Source: JAWLHJ01 sp039587535
Lineage (GTDB): Bacteria > Gemmatimonadota > Gemmatimonadetes > Longimicrobiales > Gaopeijiaceae
Direction: 5' to 3'
DNA length: 64,000 bases
NCBI GenBank assembly: GCA_039587535.1
Contig: JBDHIF010000011.1
Location: 1-64,000, forward strand
Positions within the stretch are counted from its first letter, which is position 1; each line of letters opens with the position of its first letter. The notes beneath the pieces are model-generated. The model was not told where the DNA came from. It searched no databases and saw nothing but the letters and a program-made list of their open reading frames with translations. Position numbers and translations under genes: made by a program. Shown here one piece after another: positions 22,321 to 31,853 of the stretch.

Positions 22321-23628
22321 TCAGTCCGCCCCAGGGCGCAGGGTCAGGCGATGCATGAGCACCGCGGCGCGCTTGGTCTGCACCGCAAGAGTCGGGAGAT
22401 CGATCCACTCGTCGACGGTGTGGTCGCTGCCGCCGCCGGGTCCGAGCCCGTCGATCGCGGTATCTACGTACCCCGCGGTGAACGATACGTCCGCCGCTCC
22501 GGCGTTTCGGGGGTCGACGGCCGTCACTTCGCCAAACCCGAGGTCCTGGCTGGCCTGGCTGAACATGGCCAGGAGCCGGTGGTTCCCGTCGGTGGGCGCG
22601 AGCGGCGGGTAGCCTTCAGCGAAGGAGAGGGTCGCGGAGGTGCCCGGGCGGTTCTGCCCGGCTACGAATCGCATGACCGCCTGGGTCCGCTCCACCTGCT
22701 CCAGGGAAATGGCCCGCAGGTCGCCCGTGACGACAGCGCTCTGCGCCACGACGTTGTTCTTCCCGAATGCCGAGCCCCCGGCGGAGACTTCGTCGTAGGT
22801 GACGTCCGTCCCTCCCAGGATCAAGCCAGGGTTGAAAGTCAGTAGCGGCTCGCCGGCCAACCCATCGTAGAATTCGTGGAGGATTCGCGATGCCTCGTAG
22901 ATGGCTCCGGCCCCGATCTCCGGCTGGAAGATCTGCGAGGAGTGTGCAGGCGTGCCGGTCACGTCGAGCCGCCAGCCCAGCGAGCCTCTGCGCGCCACCA
23001 CGGCCGTCGCCGGGTTGCTGTCCCCGTTCTCGAACGCGAGGACGACATCCGCCTGTTCCGCCGCCTGCACGAGGGCCGCGCGGGCCAGCTCCAGGGGACG
23101 GCCACTCCGTTCCTCGTCGCCCGTCATCACGACCGTGATGCTCATCTCGTCGAGGCGACCGGCCGCCTCGAGGGCCTGGAGCGCGTGCACGATGGCCACG
23201 TCTCCGCCCTTCATGTCCACGACCCCGGGGCCGCCAGCCCGGTCGCCTTCCCGGGCGAAGCGCTGCAGGGGGCTGCTGGGCTCGAACACCGTGTCCAGAT
23301 GGCCGATCAAGAGCAGACGGGGGCCCACCCCGTTCCGCCGGGCGACCAGGTGTCCGGCCCGTTCCCATGCGGCACCGTCGATCCACTCGGTGTCGAAGCC
23401 CAGCGCGTCGAACTCCGCGCGGAACAGGGTCCCGACCTCGCGCACCCCCTCGAAGTTCATCGTGCCGCTGTTGATGTTCACGGCGCGCTCCAGGAGCGCG
23501 ATGGCGTCGTCGGCGCCGGCGTCCACCGCGCTTGCGATCCGCTGCTCGACGGTCGAGAGGGACTGGGCCTGGACGAGCGTGGGTGCGAAAGCGCCGAGCA
23601 CTACGAATAGGGCGGCGATGCGGTTCAT
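22321..23628 (-). CDS. Secreted M20 family metallopeptidase (carboxypeptidase G2-like)
   Basis: The 435-residue protein has a signal peptide (IAALFVVLGAFAPTLVQAQ). M20 metal-site motifs are IGHLDTVFEP (His, Asp), VVDMKGG (bridging Asp), GDEERSG (catalytic Glu pair) and GGGSDHTVDEW (final His). A dimerisation domain sits in the middle (HSSQIF). It should cleave C-terminal glutamate or other residues from peptides or folate-like substrates in the periplasm. The ATG at 23628 is chosen because the signal peptide starts there. Confidence 0.9.
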   Translation of the reverse strand: MNRIAALFVVLGAFAPTLVQAQSLSTVEQRIASAVDAGADDAIALLERAVNINSGTMNFEGVREVGTLFRAEFDALGFDTEWIDGAAWERAGHLVARRNGVGPRLLLIGHLDTVFEPSSPLQRFAREGDRAGGPGVVDMKGGDVAIVHALQALEAAGRLDEMSITVVMTGDEERSGRPLELARAALVQAAEQADVVLAFENGDSNPATAVVARRGSLGWRLDVTGTPAHSSQIFQPEIGAGAIYEASRILHEFYDGLAGEPLLTFNPGLILGGTDVTYDEVSAGGSAFGKNNVVAQSAVVTGDLRAISLEQVERTQAVMRFVAGQNRPGTSATLSFAEGYPPLAPTDGNHRLLAMFSQASQDLGFGEVTAVDPRNAGAADVSFTAGYVDTAIDGLGPGGGSDHTVDEWIDLPTLAVQTKRAAVLMHRLTLRPGAD

Positions 23629-23774
23629 CGGTCGAGCTTTCCTGAGCAGGAGTCGTTTGGCGGGGTCGTTGGGTGTCCCACAATGACCGTCCCCGCCCCC
23701 GCGCGCCACGTCTTCGGTCAATTCCGGCGCGGTTCACTCCGCGACCTCCGAACGTGTTGGCTCCGGTACAAAAC

Positions 23775-23806
23775 AAGAGGCCCTGGGCCGCGGCCCAGGG
23801 CCTCTT
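23775..23806. terminator. Bidirectional hairpin terminator
   Basis: AAGAGGCCCTGGGCCG and CGGCCCAGGGCCTCTT form a continuous 16-bp palindrome. On the minus strand it is followed by GTTTTG. It lies just past the S8 protease stop codon. Confidence 0.85.
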
Positions 23807-23839
23807 CTGTATTCGATGAGCCAAACAGCCCGGCCCGGG

Positions 23840-25639
23840 TCAGCGGAAATCGATGGTCACTTCCATACACGTAGAGGGGGTGTCCTCGTAGGTATCACTG
23901 GTGGTGCTGGCTGCACACACCTTGACGTCGTAGGTGGCCCTGCCCTTGCCGCCCGTGTAGAGCGCAGATGTCGACCCGGTCGCGGTGGTGTAGTGCGACC
24001 AAACCTGCTGTGACGCGGTATCCGTCACTTGCATGAAGACCCGCTCAGAACTCTTGCTGGCAAGCCCGATCCCGTGCTCGCCCTGGCGCTTGAAGAGGGC
24101 AAGTGTAGCCGAGAACTCGCCCGACGGAGATGCGATAACGGTGACTGACTGGGAGGAGGTGGCGGTCGCAGCGCCGTCGTACACGGTCAGGGTCACCGTG
24201 TAGGTGTCGGGTGCGCCGTAGGTGTACCCGGGATCTTCCAAATCCGACGACCCTTGCCCGTCCCCGAAGTCCCACGAGTAGGTCAACGCGGCAGGGCCGT
24301 CAGCATCTTCGCTGGTGGACGTGAACGTGCATGTGAGACCGGAGCAGTCAAAAGTGAAGCCAGCCTCGGGTGCGTTGTTGCCACCACCAACGTCACCACC
24401 TGTCAGGGTCTCGTCGACGTAAAGAAGAAGGTTGGGGCTGGAATCCATTGCCCCGCAGACGGTTCTCGGTGGCCCTCCCCCCGTGATCCGAGAACATTCG
24501 GTGATCGCATCGAACGTTGCATCGCCCGTGAGCGCGTTCGCGACCTGCGTGGGCGTCATGGTGTCATCAACGTCCAACCACAGCGCTGCCGCCCCAGCGA
24601 CGTGCGGCGATGCCATCGATGTGCCGCTGATCGTGTTGGTCGCCGAGGTGCTCGTATACCAGGCCGAGGTGATGCCACTCCCGGGTGCGAAGATGTCCAC
24701 GCACGAACCAAAGTTCGAGTACGAGGCGCGCTCATCATTCGAGGTGGTCGCGCCTACCGTGATGGCCTCGGGAGCGGCGGCAGGGCTGGCACCGCAAGCA
24801 TTCGCGTTGGAGTTTCCGGCAGCCACCACGACGGTGACCCCGGCCGTGTGCATCCGCTCTACCGCGTCATCCACCGGGTCGTACTGCCCACCGCCCAGCG
24901 ACATGTTGGCGACAGAGGGGCCGAAGGCATTCCCGGCAACATGGTCCATTCCTGCGATAACGCCGGAAAAGGTACCCGAGCCTGAGCAGTCCAGGACTCG
25001 GACGGGGATCAGGGTGACGCCTTTGGCAACACCCCACTCAGAGCCGCCCACAGTCCCCGCGACGTGTGTTCCATGACCGTCGCAATCTTCCGTGCCGTTA
25101 CCGTCCTTGATGGCGTCGAACCCACGCGTGAAGTCGACTCTACCACCGAAATCAAGGTGGCCCGAAAGAATCCCGGTATCGAGGATCCACGCATCCACTC
25201 CGGCACCGGTGGCACCGTACGAGTAGGCACCGTTCAGAGGCAGAGAAGGCTGGTCGATCCGGTCCAGGCCCCATGTCGCGCCCGTCTGGGTGGCGGCGCT
25301 CTTCGTCACGACGCCATCCTGTTCGATCGAGGCGACGAGCGGGTTGCGCTGGATGGCCGTCAGGGTCTCGGCCGGGAGCGTGGCCGCGAAGCCCTTGAAG
25401 ACGTTCTCGTACGTGAAGTGGACCTCACCGCGAAGCCCCCGCATCATCGTCGCCGAAGCCGCGGCCGCGCTCGGCACATCGTCATTCAATCTAACGACGT
25501 AGCGATTCGGGATCGGCGCATCCACGGAGGAGACGGCCGCGAAGTTCGGCGAAGACTCTACGCCCAAAGGGGTCTCGACGTCGCAGGCAGCAACGGAGAC
25601 CAGGGCAAGCAGCGCAAGGAGTCTCGTACTCTGATTCAT
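23840..25639 (-). CDS. Subtilisin-like serine protease lipoprotein with PKD domain
   Basis: The 599-residue protein has a lipoprotein signal (LLALLALVSVAAC). An I9-type propeptide follows (about 45-112; NRYVVRLNDDVP, ending VASIEQDG). The S8 proteinase K-like catalytic domain has Asp in ILDTGI, His in DGHGTHVAGT and Ser in GTSMASPHVAG. A PKD domain comes next (YSWDFGDGQGSSDLEDPGYTY). The last 90 residues are beta-rich and unassigned. It should be exported, matured by propeptide removal, and act on proteins outside the cell. The gene stands alone with its own terminator. Confidence 0.93.
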   Translation of the reverse strand: MNQSTRLLALLALVSVAACDVETPLGVESSPNFAAVSSVDAPIPNRYVVRLNDDVPSAAAASATMMRGLRGEVHFTYENVFKGFAATLPAETLTAIQRNPLVASIEQDGVVTKSAATQTGATWGLDRIDQPSLPLNGAYSYGATGAGVDAWILDTGILSGHLDFGGRVDFTRGFDAIKDGNGTEDCDGHGTHVAGTVGGSEWGVAKGVTLIPVRVLDCSGSGTFSGVIAGMDHVAGNAFGPSVANMSLGGGQYDPVDDAVERMHTAGVTVVVAAGNSNANACGASPAAAPEAITVGATTSNDERASYSNFGSCVDIFAPGSGITSAWYTSTSATNTISGTSMASPHVAGAAALWLDVDDTMTPTQVANALTGDATFDAITECSRITGGGPPRTVCGAMDSSPNLLLYVDETLTGGDVGGGNNAPEAGFTFDCSGLTCTFTSTSEDADGPAALTYSWDFGDGQGSSDLEDPGYTYGAPDTYTVTLTVYDGAATATSSQSVTVIASPSGEFSATLALFKRQGEHGIGLASKSSERVFMQVTDTASQQVWSHYTTATGSTSALYTGGKGRATYDVKVCAASTTSDTYEDTPSTCMEVTIDFR

Positions 25640-26180
25640 GCGAATGGGCCAGTGGAAGACTTGTGTGACAACCCTTAATTGATGCTACAGGCCACGAGCC
25701 TGTCCTGTCCAGAAGAAAATTTGGTTGATCGCGCCGCATCGGTGACGTACGGCGTGCGTGCGGAGTGCGAGCGTTCGCTCAGCACGCTCTGCGACGGCAT
25801 CTCTTAGCAGGAGGGCCGACAACGCCGCTGGGCCGGTGCCGTTCATCTCGGGTGTCGGCGTCCACCGTGAGGGTGGGCTTGGGAGGAGCTCGGCAGGCGT
25901 GGCTTGCCGCTCTGATTCAGGCCGAGTTCGAAGAGCAGTACCGAAGCCGTCTGACCGTTCGCACCGAGATGGTCAGACTCACACACACCGGTCTCCGATG
26001 GACCCGGCGCGGTTCACTCCGACGGAGTCGTCGGCGTCGGAGGTCCGCGACCGTGCCTCGCGTCGCACGGTTGTGTTGACAACCGCATCCGACCGGCCTC
26101 CTATGCGATGTCGGCCACGACCGACCCTTCCGAGCCGGGTCACCGCCGGAAACAGCCCTTCACCAAGGAGCCCTGCTCAA
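25640..26180. other. Intergenic region between divergent secreted-protein genes
   Basis: About 540 bases lie between the S8 protease gene (minus) and the choice-of-anchor-B gene (plus). Open frames here lack a ribosome-binding site or recognisable domain, and the composition is uneven, with an AT-richer patch near 25670-25725. It should hold both promoters. I cannot point to a clear one. Confidence 0.5.
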
Positions 26181-28466
26181 ATGAACCGCGCCGCGACCTA
26201 CACGATCTCTTTCGCGCTCGCCATGTTGCTGGCCGTCCCGCTCACCGCACAGCAGTTCGGTGGATCGGTCGCCGTGAGCGGCGACCTCGTCTTCGTCGGG
26301 GAGGCTGGAAATCAAACTCTGTCGGGTATCGTCTACGTGTTCGGCGAGACGAACGGCGCATGGAGTGAGATCGACCAGATTCGGGTGACCGACGTGACTC
26401 GCGCGCCGGACGGGTTCGGCCGGGCGATCGCGGCGGACGCCGCGACGCTCCTGGCCGGGGCACCCATCGAGGGCACCGCGTACGTATTCGAGCGGACCGG
26501 CGAGGACGCGTGGAGCGAATCGGCGCGGCTCGCGGGGCCACCCGACTCGGACTTCGGAGCCGCGGTCGCCCTGACCGACCGCTTCGTGATCGTCGCGGCA
26601 CCGTCCGAGGGTAGGGGCGTGGTCTACGTGTACGATCGCTCCTCGTTGAATGCCCCTAGCAGGTTGGCCGCACCGGCGGATGTGGGCGAGACCTTCGGCG
26701 CCACGCTGGCCACCGACGGTGTTCATCTGCTCGTCGGGGCTGCCACCTCTGGGAGGACGACCGGTTCGGTCCATGCGTACAGGATGGACGGTCTGGAGCC
26801 GCTCGGTGAGCTCTCGGCCGAAGGCCTTCCGGAGCGTTCCGGGTATGGAAGCGCTCTGGCCGTGCACGACGGCCTCGCTTACGTCGGCGTCCCGGGTTTC
26901 GACAATGGCGTCGGTGCCGTCTTCGTGTTCGAGCTCGGTGACGACGGGTGGACGGCGGGCGCTCCGCTTCGGCCAACCCTCGCTGCCCGGAATACACAGT
27001 TCGGCGCGTCGATCGCGGCAAGCGCCGGCGGGCTTCTCGTCGGCGCCCCGGGGGCCGACGGGGGAGCTGGCGCCCTGTACCAGCTGGACGCGACGGATGG
27101 CGTGACGCAGGTGACCATCACGGGGAGCGAGACGGCGGGCGAAGGCGCGGGATTCGGCGGGTCGGTGGCAGCCGTAGAAGGCGTCCTGGCGGTGGGGGCG
27201 CTCAGTGTGGACGAGGGCGCGGGGGCCACCGTGATCTTCGATGAATGGACCGAGCAGACCACGGTCGTCAACGAGGCCCGGGGCTTCCCAGCCATCACGG
27301 GCGGCGAGATCGAGTGCGCCGAGGGGCAAGCCGACATCTTCGAATGCGAGGGCGTCAACATCATCTCCTTCGTGCCCATCAACGAGATCGGTGGCGTTCG
27401 CGGCACGCGGGTGAACGACATCTGGGGATGGACCGACCCGGAGACGGGCACGGAGTACGCCATCGTGGGTCGCACGAACGGAACGTCGTTCATCGACCTC
27501 AGCGATCCGTCCCGCCCGGTCTACGTCGGTGATCTCCCGAAGACCCCAGGCTCGCGCAGCGCCATCTGGCGAGACATGAAGGTCTACCGGGATCACGTGT
27601 ACGTCGTGGCCGACGGAGCCGGCGCCCACGGCGTCCAGGTCCTCGACCTCCGGGAGCTGCGCCGCTTCCAGGGGGAGCCCATCACGTTCGAGGAGACCTT
27701 CCACTACGACGGGATCTACAGCGCGCACAACATCGTGATCAACGAGGAGACCGGGTTCGCCTACACGGTGGGGAACAGTGCGGGGGGTGAGACGTGCGGC
27801 GGCGGACTCCACATGCTCAACCTCGAGGACCCCGCGCGCCCCACGTTCGACGGCTGTTACGCGGATACCGCCACGGGCCGTAGCCTGACCGGGTATGCGC
27901 ACGATGCCCAGTGCGTGATCTACCGTGGTCCGGACGCCGAGCACGTGGGCAGGGAGATCTGTCTCGGATCCAACGAGACCGCGTTGAGCATCGCGGACGT
28001 CACGGACAAGAGTGCGCCCGTCACCCTGGCGAGCGCGAGCTACCCGAACGTCGCCTACGCGCATCAGGGCTGGCTCACCGAGGACCACCGCTACTTCTAC
28101 ATGAACGATGAAGGTGACGAGCCCAGCGGTCTGGTCGAGGGAACGCGGACGCTCGTGTGGGACGTGCAGGATCTCGACGACCCGATCCTCGTGCACGAGT
28201 ACATCGCGGAGACCAGCGCCACCGACCACAACCTCTATATCGTCGGCGACGTCATGTACCAGTCGAACTACGACGCCGGCTTCCGGGTCATCGACATCTC
28301 CGAGCCCGAGCGTCCGGTTGAGATCGGATACTTCGACACCTCCCCGTACCGTGGAGGGGCCTCGTGGAGCAATTACCCGTTCTTCGAGAGCGGCATCATC
28401 GCGGTCACCGGCACGGGCGACGGGCTCTTCATCCTCAGAGACGTGTCGAGGCGGTTGATCAGCTGA
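26181..28466 (+). CDS. Secreted choice-of-anchor-B protein with beta-propeller repeats
   Basis: The 761-residue protein has a signal peptide ending LTAQQ. Its N-terminal half (about 25-340) is built of FG-GAP-like repeats of the form FGxxVAxxGDxLLVGAP, probably a beta-propeller. The C-terminal half matches choice-of-anchor-B proteins, with LVIVD-like repeats (TSFIDLSDPSRPVYVGDL; VWDVQDLDDPILVHEY; FRVIDISEPERPVEIGYF) and a conserved AHNIVINEETGFAYTVG. Such proteins are secreted or surface-bound; their role is unknown. ATG at 26181 precedes the signal peptide and has GGAG upstream. A longer frame to the left has no signal. Confidence 0.85.
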   Translation: MNRAATYTISFALAMLLAVPLTAQQFGGSVAVSGDLVFVGEAGNQTLSGIVYVFGETNGAWSEIDQIRVTDVTRAPDGFGRAIAADAATLLAGAPIEGTAYVFERTGEDAWSESARLAGPPDSDFGAAVALTDRFVIVAAPSEGRGVVYVYDRSSLNAPSRLAAPADVGETFGATLATDGVHLLVGAATSGRTTGSVHAYRMDGLEPLGELSAEGLPERSGYGSALAVHDGLAYVGVPGFDNGVGAVFVFELGDDGWTAGAPLRPTLAARNTQFGASIAASAGGLLVGAPGADGGAGALYQLDATDGVTQVTITGSETAGEGAGFGGSVAAVEGVLAVGALSVDEGAGATVIFDEWTEQTTVVNEARGFPAITGGEIECAEGQADIFECEGVNIISFVPINEIGGVRGTRVNDIWGWTDPETGTEYAIVGRTNGTSFIDLSDPSRPVYVGDLPKTPGSRSAIWRDMKVYRDHVYVVADGAGAHGVQVLDLRELRRFQGEPITFEETFHYDGIYSAHNIVINEETGFAYTVGNSAGGETCGGGLHMLNLEDPARPTFDGCYADTATGRSLTGYAHDAQCVIYRGPDAEHVGREICLGSNETALSIADVTDKSAPVTLASASYPNVAYAHQGWLTEDHRYFYMNDEGDEPSGLVEGTRTLVWDVQDLDDPILVHEYIAETSATDHNLYIVGDVMYQSNYDAGFRVIDISEPERPVEIGYFDTSPYRGGASWSNYPFFESGIIAVTGTGDGLFILRDVSRRLIS

Positions 28467-28618
28467 GGAGGGGGGGCGGGGCAGCGCGGGAGAAGTCTCG
28501 GAGAATGGGGGATCGCGACCTATTGGATCCCGGCCGCTTGTGACTCGCATCCCGTCTTCCTAGCGTGCACGGCGAAAAGCGCCGCCTTACGAACGTCCCC
28601 CACTCCGACAGCCCCTCC

Positions 28619-29515
28619 ATGGTATCCGAGATCTTTGACGCGTCCGCCTGGCAGGAAGTCCCCGGCTTCGAGGACCTGAGCGACATCACGTATCACCGCA
28701 CCCTGGACGGGAAGACGGTCCGGGTCGCCTTCGACCGCCCCGACTGCCGCAACGCATTCCGCCCTCGGACCGTCGACGAGTTGTTCCGCACTTTGGAGCA
28801 TGCCCGGACCTCCTCGCAGGTCGGGTGCGTTCTCCTGACCGGGAACGGACCGTCACCGAAGGACGGTGGCTGGGCGTTCTCGTCCGGGGGCGATCAGCGC
28901 ATTCGCGGCGCGGACGGCTACAAGTACGAAGGAGAGGAAGGCGCGGTTGATCCCGCGAGGCTCGGGCGCCTCCACATCCTGGAGGTCCAGCGCCTCATCC
29001 GGTTCATGCCGAAGATCGTCATCGCGGTCGTCCCTGGCTGGGCCGCGGGCGGTGGGCACAGCCTCCACGTCGTCTGCGACCTCACGCTCGCGAGCAGGGA
29101 ACACGCGCGGTTCAAGCAGACGGATCCCGATGTCGCGAGCTTCGACAGCGGATTCGGATCGGCGTATCTCGCTCGCATGGTCGGCCAGAAGCGAGCCCGT
29201 GAGATCTTCTTCCTCGGGTTCGACTACTCCGCCGACGAAGCGCTGGCGATGGGAATGGTGAATGCCTCGATCCCACATGCGGAGCTCGAGCAGACCGCCT
29301 TGAGCTGGGCGAAGACGATCAACGAGAAGAGCCCGACCGCGATGCGCATGCTCAAGTACGGGTTCAACCTCATCGACGACGGCCTGGTCGGGCAGCAGCT
29401 GTTCGCCGGCGAGGCCACCCGCCTTGCCTACGGGACGGAGGAAGCTCGGGAAGGACGGGACGCGTTCGTCGAAAAGCGTGACAAGGACTTCTCCCGCTTT
29501 CCCTGGCACTACTGA
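28619..29515 (+). CDS. menB: 1,4-dihydroxy-2-naphthoyl-CoA synthase
   Basis: The product is a crotonase-family protein of about 298 residues with MenB hallmarks: SGGDQRIRG, VPGWAAGGGHSLHVVCDLTLAS, TDPDVASFDSGFGSAYLARMVG, MGMVNASIPH and an ending FSRFPWHY. It closes the second ring of menaquinone from o-succinylbenzoyl-CoA. No other men gene is nearby. The ATG at 28619 (MVSEIFDASAW) matches the usual MenB N-terminus; a GTG at 28565 would add 18 residues. Confidence 0.9.
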   Translation: MVSEIFDASAWQEVPGFEDLSDITYHRTLDGKTVRVAFDRPDCRNAFRPRTVDELFRTLEHARTSSQVGCVLLTGNGPSPKDGGWAFSSGGDQRIRGADGYKYEGEEGAVDPARLGRLHILEVQRLIRFMPKIVIAVVPGWAAGGGHSLHVVCDLTLASREHARFKQTDPDVASFDSGFGSAYLARMVGQKRAREIFFLGFDYSADEALAMGMVNASIPHAELEQTALSWAKTINEKSPTAMRMLKYGFNLIDDGLVGQQLFAGEATRLAYGTEEAREGRDAFVEKRDKDFSRFPWHY

Positions 29516-29524
29516 GACGACGCT

Positions 29525-29770
29525 CAGCCGTCGTGCGGCAGCCCCCTCGGTGATGACGCTCATCATGCCGTGGGGGAGGTTCGCGATTCCACCCATGACG
29601 ACCGTGCCCCCGCAACGAGGGTCGGCCGGGGCAACGTGGTCGGCCCGGGCCTGCTCGATGAATGCCTCCACCTGCGGCAAGACCTCACCACAAAACGGAT
29701 CGTCTGTCGCTGCCACGCTCCGGCCGTCGCCTCCGCAGGCCGCGATGGCCATCGCCGCCAGGACGAGCAT
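29525..29770 (-). pseudogene. Peptide ABC transporter substrate-binding lipoprotein, N-terminal remnant
   Basis: About 82 residues are readable: a lipoprotein signal (MLVLAAMAIAAC) and a start resembling family-5 peptide-binding proteins (CGEVLPQVEAFIEQARADH, then DPRCGGTVVMGGIANLPHGM). The similarity stops abruptly and the frame runs on through the 3' end of menB in antisense. An intact protein would exceed 500 residues, so this is a truncated leftover from a deletion next to menB. Confidence 0.65.
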
Positions 29771-29982
29771 TCGCCTTGGGTGGAGGGAGGGTTGGATGCT
29801 GGGTAGGTGGCGGTTGACGAGGGAGCAGGGCATGGCGCGTGTCGTTGGGAGGGAGGGGCATGTCGGGTCGCACCTCTCCCACCCCGCAAGCACTGCCCGT
29901 GAAGCCGGTTGGCTGGAGGGAGATGCGGAGCGTAGGATTGCTGGTGTTTCGTCCGATCAGCGCCTCCAGCGAGTAGCCACGC

Positions 29983-31173
29983 ATGGACATCGACCCGCCC
30001 CCTCCAAGAGGATCCTCCGGCCCGCTCGCGGGCCTACGCGTGCTCGAGCTGGGACACATCGCCGCCGGCCCGTTCGCCGGGTCACTCTTCGCAGACCTGG
30101 GCGCGGACGTCGTGAAGGTCGAGCGCCCGGGCGTCGGGGACGGCATGCGTGGCTGGCCGCCGCTCTCCGAGAATGAGGACGGGGTGGAGTTCAGTGAGAA
30201 CTTTGCGTCGTTGAACCGAAACAAGCGCAGCGTCGTCGTCGACCTCGGAGATGCTGCCGAAGTCGAGCGACTTCGGGCGCTGTGTGCTCGCGCCGACGTG
30301 CTCGTGGAGAACTTCCGGCCGGGTGCGCTCGAGCGAGCGGGTCTCGGATACGCGGAGCTGTCCAAGACGAATCCGGCACTCGTGTACCTGTCCATCTCGG
30401 GGTACGGGCAGACCGGGCCGTATGCCGAAAAGGGCGCGTTCGACGTCACGGTTCAGGCGCTCAGCGGCGTGATGAGCGTGACCGGTGAGGACGGAGCCCC
30501 TCCCGTGAAGTGTGGGGTGCCGGTTGGCGACTTCTGTGCCGGGCTTTACGGGGCGTTCACTGCGTTGGCCCTGGTGTGGGAGCGCCAGCGGACCGGACGC
30601 GGCGGGTACGTCGATTGCTCGATGCTCGGTAGCCTCCTCGGCATCTCGGCGCTGCAGACGAGCGAGTTCTTCGGAACCGGCGTGACACCGAGAGCTCTCG
30701 GATCGGCTCATCCGCGAAACGCCCCCTATCAGGCGTTTCGGGCGCGCGATGCCCACTTCGCCATGGCCGCGGGGAACGACAAGCTCTGGGGCGCGGTGTG
30801 CGCGGCGGTCGAGCGCCCGGATCTCGTGGACGATGAACGCTTCAGGACCCAAGGGGCGCGTGCCCGGAACCAGAACGAGCTCCTGAGCCTGCTGGAGCCG
30901 ATCTTCAGGGGACGGGACGTGGCCTTCTGGCTCCGGGAGCTTGACGCCCTGGGGGTGCCGTGCGCACCCATCAACGACTACGCGAGCGTGCTCTCCGATC
31001 CCCAGGTGGAGCATCTGGGCCACGTTCAGCCACTTGAGCTACCGAATGGCGTCCAAACCCGGACCGTGGCGTTCCCGGTCAGGGTCTCCGGTCAGACACC
31101 GGGCGTTCGTTCGGGCCCGCCCGAGCTCGGACAGCATACCGAGGACGTCATGACCGAGTGGCTCGCCGATTAG
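29983..31173 (+). CDS. CaiB/BaiF family CoA-transferase (class III)
   Basis: The 396-residue protein has the class III CoA-transferase N-terminus (LAGLRVLELGHIAAGPFAG, LGADVVKVERPGVGD), NRNKRSVVVDL, VLVENFRPG and the catalytic aspartate region VPVGDFCAGLYG. It moves CoA between acids through a mixed-anhydride intermediate. Substrate unknown. It lies downstream of menB on the same strand but beyond a truncated antisense gene, so a shared pathway is not certain. Confidence 0.9.
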   Translation: MDIDPPPPRGSSGPLAGLRVLELGHIAAGPFAGSLFADLGADVVKVERPGVGDGMRGWPPLSENEDGVEFSENFASLNRNKRSVVVDLGDAAEVERLRALCARADVLVENFRPGALERAGLGYAELSKTNPALVYLSISGYGQTGPYAEKGAFDVTVQALSGVMSVTGEDGAPPVKCGVPVGDFCAGLYGAFTALALVWERQRTGRGGYVDCSMLGSLLGISALQTSEFFGTGVTPRALGSAHPRNAPYQAFRARDAHFAMAAGNDKLWGAVCAAVERPDLVDDERFRTQGARARNQNELLSLLEPIFRGRDVAFWLRELDALGVPCAPINDYASVLSDPQVEHLGHVQPLELPNGVQTRTVAFPVRVSGQTPGVRSGPPELGQHTEDVMTEWLAD

Positions 31174-31180
31174 GGGCGGG

Positions 31181-31765
31181 TTAGCCCTTCCAGAGATTCG
31201 GGATCGTCTCATTCGAGTACCCCGACACGAAAGCCTTTTTCTCGCCCGTGTCAGGGTCGTAGACGTGTCGAGCGACCCGGCCGATGTTCGCTCCGTAGAC
31301 GTGGATGCTGATGGAGGGGTCGTCCGGGTCGGCGTTCGCCACTTCGTGAATGTCCCCGACCGTCGGTGACACTCGATCCACCTCGCCGGGGGTGCACACG
31401 TGCTCGTCCTCCTGGACGGGTGGCTCACCCTCCCCGCCGAGCCGGAGCGTCCTTACCCGCTCCCGGCCCCGGAGTATCCCGACGAGACCCCAAACCGTGT
31501 GATCGTGGATCGGGGTCGTATGTCCGGGTCCCCAGACGAAGCTCACCACGCTGAAACGCTCCTGAGGATCGCAGTGGAGCAGATACTGTTGATAGTGATC
31601 GGGGTGAGTCGCGGCGTAGGCGTCGGGCAGCCAATCGTCGTGGGCGACAAGGTCCGAGAGTAGGCGTCCCCCCCGTTCCAAGATGCGAGGCTCGTCCTCT
31701 CCGACCTCGTCGACCAGGGCCGTGAAGTCCTGCACGAACTGGGTCAGTCTGCGCAACGTGCTCAT
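31181..31765 (-). CDS. Cysteine dioxygenase-type cupin (thiol dioxygenase)
   Basis: The 194-residue protein has the bacterial thiol-dioxygenase cupin motifs: TPIHDHTVWGLVGILRG (two iron-binding His) and VGDIHEVANADPDDPSISIHVYG (third His). Enzymes of this group oxidise cysteine, or mercaptopropionate-type thiols, to sulfinic acids using non-haem iron and O2. ATG at 31765 (MSTLRRL) is preferred over an upstream frame that overlaps the symporter gene. It follows the symporter by about 90 bases on the same strand and probably belongs to that operon, consistent with use of imported thiol amino acids or peptides. Confidence 0.85.
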   Translation of the reverse strand: MSTLRRLTQFVQDFTALVDEVGEDEPRILERGGRLLSDLVAHDDWLPDAYAATHPDHYQQYLLHCDPQERFSVVSFVWGPGHTTPIHDHTVWGLVGILRGRERVRTLRLGGEGEPPVQEDEHVCTPGEVDRVSPTVGDIHEVANADPDDPSISIHVYGANIGRVARHVYDPDTGEKKAFVSGYSNETIPNLWKG

Positions 31766-31853
31766 CGTCTGGCGGTCTGTCTGGGGTGGTCGAACGGGCT
31801 GCGGTAGGATGGGCTTTTGGACTCGCCCAGGCCAGCCGGCGCCCATTCCGGTA

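Noticed and set aside
28853..29893. A 346-residue minus-strand ORF across menB
   Set aside because: Only the first third resembles a peptide-binding lipoprotein. The remainder is antisense to menB and reads as low-complexity.
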